Assembly: GCF_035083965.1 (NCBI RefSeq)
Contig: NC_089722.1
Span: forward strand, 17,812,642-17,876,641
DNA from: Branchiostoma lanceolatum
Lineage: Eukaryota > Chordata > Leptocardii > Amphioxiformes > Branchiostomatidae
Direction: 5' to 3'
Length of the DNA stretch: 64,000 bases
The notes below the pieces were generated by a model, which did not search any database, had not been told where the DNA came from, and saw nothing but the letters and a program-made list of their open reading frames with translations. Every line of letters begins with the position of its first letter. Position 1 is the stretch's first letter. The position numbers were made by a program, and so were the translations under genes. Positions 57,062 through 64,000 of the stretch are shown piece after piece.

Positions 57062-57295
57062 TCAACTAGCCCTGAAAATGGATGCGCCGGAGCGTCGAGT
57101 ACATGCCCGGCCGTCGCGGCAGTATGCTCCGGCCGAGCCAAGCCGCGACGAGTAGGAGGGCCACCGCGTTGAGCGCCGAAACCTAGGGCGCGGGCCGCCC
57201 ACGCGGGCCGCCCACGCCCGAAAGGCACATTTAATTCGCGAACGCGGAGTGGTCAAGGAAAGCGAACCCGGAGACGTCGGGCTGGGCCCCGGTTA

Positions 57296-57327
<32 letters not shown>

Positions 57328-60300
57328 TTGATGAAGTGTTGTTGCAATGGTAATCTTGCTCAGTACGAGAGGAACCGCAGGTTCAGACATTTGGTTTAGG
57401 CGCTCGGTTGATGAGCCGGTGGTGCGAGGCTACCATCTAAGGGATTATGACTGAACGCCTTTAAGTCAGAATCCAGCCGAGTAAGCAACGATATGCTTGG
57501 CGCCTCCTTCGGAGTAGCCTGGTATTCAAACCTATTGTAGCTCCCGAGGCGATACCGCTCTCCCGCGGGGAAAAAGTCTAGTCCGCCGGCGATGAATGTC
57601 CTTGGTGCTGAGGCCTGTCCTGAGGGAGGAGCGCCGTTCCGATGTCAGAGTCCATACCTGTGTGCGCTGGGCTGCCCTGCCCGCCGCCGCCCGAAGTAGT
57701 ATCGGTGCGTGGACGGTGGCCGATCTCGTTCCGATGTGCAGATAAAGGGCGGCAGGCCTGTGAAGGCCGTACCGATGCGGTGTAAGTGCGGGGACGGTGG
57801 CCGACCCCGTTCCGATGTGCAGTTCAGGGACGGCAGGCCCGTGCAGGCCGTACCGATGCGGTGTAAGTGCGGGGACGGTGGCCGACCCCGTTCCGATGTG
57901 CAGGTAAGGGGCGGCAGGCCCGTGCAGGCCGTACCGATGCGGTGTAAGTGCGGGGACGGTGGCCGACCCCGTTCCGATGTGCAGGTAAGGGGCGGCAGGC
58001 CCGTGCAGGCCGTACCGATGCGGTGTAAGTGCGGGGACGGCGGCCGACCCCGTTCCGATGTGCAGGTAAGGGGCGGCAGGCCCGTGCAGGCCGTACCGAT
58101 GCGGTGTAAGTGCGGGGACGGTGGCCGACCCCGTTCCGATGTGCAGTTCAGGGACGGCAGGCCCGTGCAGGCCGTACCGATGCGGTGTAAGTGCGGGGAC
58201 GGTGGCCGACCCCGTTCCGATGTGCAGTTCAGGGACGGCAGGCCCGTGCAGGCCGTACCGATGCGGTGTAAGTGCGGGGACGGTGGCCGACCCCGTTCCG
58301 ATGTGCAGGTAAGGGGCGGCAGGCCCGTGCAGGCCGTACCGATGCGGTGTAAGTGCGGGGACGGTGGCCGACCCCGTTCCGATGTGCAGGTAAGGGGCGG
58401 CAGGCCCGTGCAGGCCGTACCGATGCGGTTTGAGTGTGGGGACGGTGGCCGACCCCGTTCCGATGTGCAGGTAAGGGGCGGCAGGCCCGTGCAGGCCGTA
58501 CCGATGCGGTATGAGTGTGGGGACGGTGGCCGACCCCGTTCCGATGTGCAGGTAAGGGGCGGCAGGCCCGTACAGGCCGTACCGATGCGGTGTAAGTGCG
58601 GGGACGGCCGGCCCGATCGAGAGGACAGCCCGCCGTATGCCCCGCCACGCCACGCCGCTCACGCCGTGCACTCTAAATCCCACAAGGGGGGGGGGGGGGG
58701 GGGGGAGGACACGCGAGAGACACCGGCAGACCACCGAGTACGTCGCTGCCGTAAGGTGGGATCGCGCCGTAAACCCTCGGGAGCCTGAACGCAGAATTCC
58801 CGGCCACACCTGACCGTTGCTTCCCGAGCCCGAGCCGTCCCGTCATGCAGGAACGGTCCCGCACTCTCATGACCGACTGTTTGCCGAGGAGGATGGACGG
58901 CCGGGTCTCCGACCACCGAGTCCGCAAGGCTTACTCGCACGCAGACGGAAGGGGCAAGCCGTTGCCTTTGGGCCGGGTCGCTCCGAGGAGAGAGACGGAC
59001 CCGGGCTTCGCCTCCACGGAGGATTGCCCCGGCGCTCGTTCCGGTCGCCCTCGGCACGGTCGTCTTCACCCGCAAAAGTGGAGGAGCGGCCGCCTTCCAA
59101 GCCGGTTGTCGATCTCTGGCTGCCCTCGCGGGGAGTGGCAGCCTTGTCGGCGGGGTAACAAAACGACTGGCGAGAGAGTGTGCGATTTCTCGCCGTCATT
59201 TCCCGACCCAGTAAAAAAATGACAACTTTCTCAAGGTGGGTTGAGCAACCTTCTTTTCAAAGTAAAACCACCGCAACTTGGTCACATCGGAGGCCAGAGG
59301 CGACCTCTCCCGCCGACCGCCCACACCTTAGCCGGTCCCCGCCCGAGCCCGTCACGCCGCCACCCCCGCTACCATCAGGGCCGCCTGACACCTCACGCAC
59401 CCTGATCGGTCGCCTGGCGGAGCCACGAAGCCGTCCGCGGTGGTCCGACTTAGCCGGGTGATTTGGGCAAACTCCATTTCGTTTTATCTAATTCCCTTTC
59501 GTTTATTTTCGTTCAAATTCTTTCCACTTCGTTCAATTTCACAATGGAAAATAAATCATATTTCATCAATTCGTAATAAATCTTTTTTAGTTGATATAAC
59601 AAATTAAAAATCAGTGCGTGCACACTGCCTAGCCTAGAAATAGAAAAAGGTCGGTATTATAATGTAATTTAGCCAACCAGAGACGATGTCCCTCATGTCA
59701 AGATAGCGTCGAAGATGAATATCATTTTCTAATGTCCAGCCTATACTAGTACTGTAGAATGTGTCCTCCACGCCGTTCTGTTTGGGGCCGCACACCCCTA
59801 CACACATGAAATGGTACATTCCGTCTGTCGTGGCCCGCCTGTCATGGCCCGCCTGTCATGGCCCTGATACTAGCCATACTCGCCACTCGGAGACATTCCC
59901 CACTGGCAGGTGACTGACTCCTTGCTTTGATTCAACTTCTTTCTCAATGTCAATCTGTAGATAACGTTATACTAGTATTCAGTTCTACATTTCGGATTTA
60001 GTAACCTGCAATTTATAAGATTTAGCCAAACGTCCTAAAGTATCAGTCAGCAAAAAAATGCATTTAAGTTAAATGCTTATCAAAAATCCTAAACTTAGGA
60101 ACAGAAAGGATCAGAAAGCAAGGAAATGATGGGATGTAGTTGCCAATAGATGACAGCAATTGTCTTGTATAAACCTCACTTCTCTCCCTCTAGCCTTTCT
60201 ATTTGGTATTGTTAACCTTAACCAAGTTAAGGAAGGTCCCAATCAGCTCTGAAAAGCCAGTTTCAGATGACTAAACATAAAACATGAAAACATAAACTTG

Positions 60301-62310
60301 TCTCAATTATATATGCATTCCATGGTTTCCAGGTGCTCGACCCCAGCTATGGTATGTACACCTGGCCCTGTGCTGCGGTACTGGCACAGTTCGTCTGGCA
60401 CAACCGCTCACTGGTGGCAGGTAAACATGTTCTGGAGGTGAGAAAACCCTTCAGCCAGTTTTTATCAACCTTCTCCCTGCTGCCTAACTCTGTGACCAAT
60501 AGGGAATTGGGTGCCAAACGGCGGTTCAGTGTGCTGGAGGTACAACTACGAAATTGTAGCTTTATTGCAGGTTAATATAGATCTAGAAGCAAAAGGTTAT
60601 TTTTTTGCATTTAGGCTTAAAGCCTGAGCAAGGAGATTAAAGAGCTGCCTGAGAGTTCTAGAATGAGAAGTTCAATATTGGACATCACACAATATACAAT
60701 AAGATGTACTGAGTAGCCTGACTAAAACAGTTGCTCCTCGGAATAAGCAGCCTGCCTGAAATACTGTCCGAGTCACCTTGTCTCAGGTAGAGACCCTGAC
60801 AGCAAATTGTGTAACAGACACTAGATGAACTTTACTCTTCCAAAAGGCATACTTTTGATTTACTGTTCTTTGCAAAATTTGGATACTTTTTTTACTTCTC
60901 TCGTTGTATGAAGCTTGGTGCTGGTACCAGCCTCCCTGGAATCCTAGCAGCCAAATGTGGTGCTACTGTCACCCTCACCGACAGCTGTCACTTGCCTCGC
61001 TGCCTCGACAACTGCAGAAGGAGCTGTGAGGTCAACAACATGTCAGAGGTCAAGGTTCTTGGTTTGACCTGGGGTCAAGTGTCACCTGCTATGTTGACCC
61101 TGCCACCTGTGGATGTGATCCTGGGGTCAGATTGTTTCTATGATCCCAAAGGTAAATATGAATCCAGTCAGATATTTCATGTAATCGTGTCAAGTCTACA
61201 TTCAATCTGTGTTACTGTGTAATTTCATCTGCTAATTTTATCATGAAATGATGACATGTTGTTACTGGCTGTAAATTTTGCAATTCAGGTTGTCTCAGCT
61301 TGCGATGTTGTAAATATTGAATAAAGTTTCTTAAGAAACCTGTGCAAGTGACGACCTCTAAAATATGATTGGCAACAATTTTACATGCGTTGCTGTGAAC
61401 TTTATCACCTTCTTTACTGACTGCTTTTCTTAGTAAGAAATCTATTTTTTCTGGCAAAGTCGGATTACTCTATTATTATGAGTGAAATCAGACTTTTTGT
61501 CTTTGTTTCCTGTAGATTTTGAGGATGTGCTTGCCACTGTGTTCTACTTCCTACAGAAGAACCCCCAGGCCAAGTTCTGGACAACCTACCAGGAGAGAAG
61601 GTAAATATAACTGTTACCTTCTCTGAGAGGGTCTGCTTACCTTTTCTGTGAAGCTTAGCAAATTATTTTGATATACCATTAATCGTAGCCAGCCCACCCT
61701 AATTCAACATTAAGCATTGCCAGTGAATCGTTTGTGAAGCACAATTGTTCGCTTTATTCAATGTAGCATGTTATTTGTTATCCTGAATTCATTGTTTAGC
61801 ATTTTTGCCAAATTGTTTATATCGCAAAGTCAAACACCATATTAAGCCCAAAAGTCAGGATGGAGTGTCAGGTCTTGTCTGTGTTTGCAGCCTCAAGTTT
61901 TGCCAGACGCCACATGAATACAAAGGAACAATGTTGTCTGTTGCCAGCCTTCCTGAATGTACCGTTATGGGTTGCCGTCCCTCCTAAATTTACTGTTAAA
62001 CTTTGCCACGATCCCCCCATGCAGATCCTTTCTCAGAAAAGGTTGTGTTTTTGATAGTCTGTTTTTGATAGTCTGTGTTTGCTGGTTGCTTATAAGAAAT
62101 ATACATGTATGTATACAAAACAAATAACTGTTTTTGTTTTGTTTTTCTTGCCCTAGTTCTGATTGGTCAATTGAGGCTCTTCTCAAGAGGTGGAAACTGA
62201 CCTGTGTCCACATTCCACTTACCTTATTTGGAGCTGACAGCCTGTCACTAGGCGGGTCTGATCTTCCTGGCAACCACTCTATACAGATGCTACAGATTAC
62301 AAATAGTTGA
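50712..62310 (+). CDS. METTL23: METTL23 family methyltransferase
   Basis: Exons are 50712-50786, 60333-60437, 60914-61151, 61516-61600 and 62157-62310, phases 0, 0, 1 and 2, giving 218 residues. The first encodes MQCSFKTFRFERKDDEEP... and ends 'VKTPE'. The second continues 'VLDPSYGMYTWPCAAVLAQ', as in human METTL23. The SAM-binding motif spans the next junction ('LE' + 'LGAGTSLPGILAAKCGA'), with the acidic 'LTDS' and 'DVILGSDCFYDP' after it. The end reads 'DWSIEALLKRW' and 'CVHIPL'. The family is a seven-strand methyltransferase, and METTL23 is reported to methylate histone H3 arginine. Intron 1 is about 9.5 kb and contains a decayed SENP copy and rDNA fragments. AATAAA lies at 63076. Exon 1 is assigned by similarity and phase across that distance, so it is less certain than the rest. 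Confidence 0.85.
51060..51390 (+). other. Possible alternative promoter or first exon
   Basis: A short frame beginning MAASDGENRVVRTEFDG starts at the 'aagatggcggc' motif (51224), which resembles a YY1 site around a start codon. It stops after 52 codons. A donor-like 'gtgaggtt' lies within it. No product is recognised. It could be the original 5' exon of the decayed SENP copy or an unrelated element. Confidence 0.25.
52335..53858 (+). pseudogene. Decayed SENP1/2-like SUMO protease
   Basis: Exon-like pieces in order match the C-terminal protease domain: 52345-52398 (HTLAELNWLNDK), 52818-52865 (IINVYMNMIMDRG), 52988-53038 (SKCIKYYDSMGG), 53190-53266 (YQQAEHKDKKES...), 53362-53457 (QQQMNACDC, stop, VFACKFAEYAS) and 53796-53858 (HMAYFRRSMVWEILNNKLL, stop). 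Splice sites mostly survive, so it is a duplicated intron-bearing gene rather than a retrocopy. The catalytic Cys is present, but TGA at 53395-53397 replaces the following Gly. The exon with the catalytic His-Trp is absent. SENP proteases remove SUMO; this copy should be inactive. It lies inside METTL23 intron 1 in the same orientation. Confidence 0.75.
53990..54780. repeat. Short direct duplications
   Basis: 53998-54085 and 54140-54235 share 'acatctttgatatga' and 'caaatcaatgtgt'. The 'tttcagcc.gtcctggca' stretch near 54582 repeats at 54648. 'aaaaagtc[c/t]agttata' near 54534 repeats near 54770. They indicate local tandem duplication in the intron. Confidence 0.5.
55047..55075. repeat. Short (GA)n run
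   Basis: A pure GA dinucleotide run just before the ribosomal DNA block. Confidence 0.85.
55085..55201 (-). pseudogene. 5.8S rRNA fragment with internal deletions
   Basis: On the minus strand it reads 'agcggtggatcact', then 'taatgtgaattgcagga', then 'cttcgaacgcac' and a GC-rich 3' part. These are the conserved 5.8S blocks in order, but the segment with the 'gatgaagaacgcagc' core and a second piece before 'cttcgaacgcac' are missing. It is opposite in strand to the 28S fragment downstream. Confidence 0.75.
55202..56479. other. GC-rich sequence, probably rearranged rDNA spacer, with AT-rich interruptions
   Basis: The GC-rich parts (55240-55600, 55985-56110 and 56230-56479) resemble ribosomal spacer or expansion sequence in composition. 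They cannot be aligned by eye to a specific rRNA position. Open frames here on both strands are compositional. Confidence 0.4.
56480..57515 (+). pseudogene. 28S rRNA fragment with internal deletions
   Basis: Blocks match conserved 28S sequence in order: 'cacccgacccgtc' (end of D2, near 56763), 'gctgcgggatgaaccgaacg' (56911), 'gtggccatggaagtcggaa' (57008), 'tgtaacaactcacctgccga' (57041), then a jump to 'gaccgtcgtgagacaggtt' (57298), the sarcin-ricin loop 'agtacgagaggaac' (57362), and 'gggattatgactgaacgcc'. Roughly a kilobase of normal 28S between 57290 and 57300 and other pieces are missing. It is a non-functional orphon inside METTL23 intron 1. Confidence 0.85.
57514..57560. repeat. Half copy of the 'gtagcctgg' foldback element
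   Basis: 'gtagcctggtattcaaacct' followed by 'tagctcccgag' matches the left arm of the element at 40404-40507. The 28S similarity stops exactly where it begins. Confidence 0.6.
57714..58605. repeat. 81-bp tandem array, 11 copies, next to 28S fragment
   Basis: The unit contains 'ggtggccgaccccgttccga', 'tgtgcaggtaaggggcgg' and 'gtaccgatgcggtgtaagtg'. Copies differ at few positions; three carry 'cagttcaggga' instead of 'caggtaagggg'. It starts ~200 bases after the 28S fragment, as intergenic spacer repeats do. Because 81 is divisible by three, both strands stay open for 350-425 codons. Confidence 0.85.
58606..59460. other. GC-rich sequence after the 81-bp array, probable rDNA spacer
   Basis: It includes a run of about 19 G at 58686-58704 and GC-rich, stop-poor sequence on both strands up to an abrupt change to AT-rich DNA at ~59461. 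No rRNA gene block was recognised. Spacer or external transcribed spacer is likely. Confidence 0.45.
59461..60332. other. AT-rich remainder of METTL23 intron 1
   Basis: Contains a short direct repeat near 59825-59865 ('tgtcgtggcc'/'tgtcatggcccgcc'), related to 51145-51200. Otherwise nothing recognised. Confidence 0.4.
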
Positions 62311-63420
62311 CAGAAAAGTTTTTAAAACATTTTTTAGATGAATGATTGAATATCATTATAACTTTCTCAGGAAAACAACACAGTGGGACATTTTTACAAC
62401 ACCAAGGTAAAATAAGATGATATTGATGTGTGTAACGTTATATATTTATAAACTTATAATGCAGTGTATTGTGATAACATCACTACAATATCGTAAAATC
62501 AGCACAAGGTATAGATGCACGTAACTAAGTAGCGGAAGTGTCATTGGTGTAACTTCTACCCAAGTCCTGAGGTATGTCAGAGTTAAAATTTTCTACCTTG
62601 ACCTAAGTTAGAGTATGTGAAGAATTTTAGGCAACGAAATGTAAGAAAGTTTTATTTCGATTTGTACAACACTTCTTTGAGAGAATGTGATTGAAATGAA
62701 GAAAATATTTTCAAAAGGGGAAAGAAGTGATTTATGAGTGAATGAATAGGTATAAAAAAAGGCATAAAAACTGGAATAAAGGGAAAGAACAGCCAGAAAC
62801 TTAGAATAAACTTAGGATAAAACTATACTGGAAACTTTGGTCTCTGAGTATAGGATTTAAGTTAAGCACAGATTTACCCAAGGACCAGTTGTTCATCTCA
62901 CAATCGTGCCCAGTAGATAAAATCTGCTAACCAAAGAGTCATGAAAGACTCGACTTAAGCGTAGGACAGGTTTGTAAACAAACTTTGTCAGAACAGTCAG
63001 TTGCAAGGCCCTTAAGATACCATCCAAACAAATACTAGGTGCTGTACAATATAATGCTAAAAAGTAAATTTAAGTAATAAAGCCATTGTACAGCCATAGA
63101 ATTAATTGTACTTTATATAAGTAATATTTTGTGTAGCTGTGTATGCCCTTGTAATTGCAAAAATTTATTATAAACAAGAGAAAAGCGAAAGTTTGTGTTA
63201 AGTCTTCGTTGCGTTTTGATGCGGTATCTCACCTGCCGACGGCCCGCGCTGTGCATGACGGGGCATGGTTCCGTACACAGACATGACATCGGGCAGAAAT
63301 CAACAACTTAGGAACCGTTTTACTCGCCTTTTTCTCAATTTTTCAAGAATGCAGACGACTCAGTCGCGTCCATAACATTCTTCCGAACCAAGAGGCGACC
63401 GAATCGACGCACTGAAGGAG
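62311..63420. other. METTL23 3' region and intergenic DNA
   Basis: AATAAA at 63076-63081 is the best polyadenylation candidate. From about 63180 the sequence becomes CpG-richer, as at a promoter. No exon was seen before 63421. Confidence 0.4.
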
Positions 63421-63439
63421 ATGACACTGAAGAAAAAAG
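63421..63439 (+). CDS. Possible first coding exon of a further plus-strand gene
   Basis: ATG ACA CTG AAG AAA AAA G is followed by a perfect donor (gtaaga), in a CpG-containing stretch with no TATA box. The frame (MTLKKK) is too short to identify. Any remaining exons lie beyond the window; none was recognised in 63440-64000. Confidence 0.3.
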
Positions 63440-64000
63440 GTAAGAAACGCGGGTGATTCGGAGTGCCCGCCATGTTTTGGTGGTGGGCGTCCTGCCGTAA
63501 CGATCCGATGTTTACGGAAATAAATTTGTATCTGTTTACTTCGCTTAAAACTTGATCGTTAAGGTTTAAAACTGTCTGTAAGGTTTAACACACAGACATT
63601 AGTGTGACGTTTTTCCTCCTGAATGAGGACTTACACGTAAGACGTAGCAAGACGTAAAAAATATTCTAAGGGTTCCTGGAAGAAGTCGTCTGAAGAGTAT
63701 TATTTCGGATCCCTTAGATTTGACAGAAAGGTGTTGCATGTTGTGTAGTCAGAAAAGAAGTCTTAGATTTATATCGACTGTCTGATCGAGAAGCATAATT
63801 CCTGGGATCAAAGGTTTGACTCTATTTAGCAAGAAAACTCGCTAAACCAGAAGTACGGATGATCTCGGGGGACAACCTAAACACCATATTTTCATTTTGT
63901 CGTCTTTATATTTATTTAGGTCAACATTTGTTTTTCTAAGCATAGCTTTCTGCTGTTGCCCGTCCTATACAAGACAATGGCGTGTCAAAATAGAGAAAAC

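Noticed and set aside
56155-57065. 100-200-codon open frames in GC-rich DNA
   Set aside because: They overlap the 28S fragment and rDNA-like spacer. They are stop-poor because of composition.
1-64000. Retrovirus-like or Polinton-like elements
   Set aside because: No reverse transcriptase, integrase, capsid or long terminal repeat pair was recognised anywhere in the window.

Overview
The window looks like genomic DNA of an invertebrate chordate, most likely an amphioxus (Branchiostoma). Genes are intron-rich with GT-AG junctions and mostly symmetrical exon phases. They are embedded in dense foldback/TIR elements, tRNA-derived SINEs and microsatellites. The species call is inference from gene content and style; no search was run. 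No intact transposase, reverse transcriptase or retrovirus-like element was recognised.

Layout. (1) 1-12 kb, plus strand: two BRICHOS-domain type II membrane precursors (2510-4398 and 8293-10041), each with a TATA box and a non-coding first exon. (2) 12-16 kb, minus strand: a secreted lectin-like gene with a signal peptide, eight arginines, a TSP1-like module, EGF modules and six tectonin repeats; its C-terminus reads into a small transposon. (3) 16-21 kb: no gene, only repeats, including a non-autonomous hAT element with a perfect 8-bp target duplication. (4) 21.4-31.8 kb, plus: a type II membrane C-type lectin with a collagen-like stalk and five EGF modules. (5) 36.2-40.7 kb, plus: a third BRICHOS precursor with the same exon plan. 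(6) 45.1-48.9 kb, plus: a voltage-gated proton channel (HVCN1/Hv1) with a very long histidine-rich S1-S2 loop. (7) 50.7-62.3 kb, plus: METTL23, whose roughly 9.5-kb first intron holds a decayed SENP protease copy and a rearranged block of ribosomal DNA (5.8S fragment on minus, 28S fragment on plus, then an 81-bp tandem array). (8) The last 1.5 kb may hold the first exon of another gene.

The most interesting system is the BRICHOS trio. All three share exon lengths (29, 43-45, 44 and 37 codons, then a longer exon) and splice phases up to a last exon that encodes a completely different peptide behind a dibasic site. One is a cysteine-free alternating Ile/Arg strand of 17 residues. One carries two Cys-rich peptides whose Cys spacings mirror each other. 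One is an Ile/Val-rich predicted hairpin closed by two cysteines. This fits a constant chaperone module that protects changeable, beta-prone secreted peptides, as known for BRICHOS-containing antimicrobial precursors such as annelid arenicin and for Bri2. Together with the tectonin protein, the C-type lectin and a proton channel used in phagocyte bursts, the window reads as an innate-immunity neighbourhood, although the shared function is inference.
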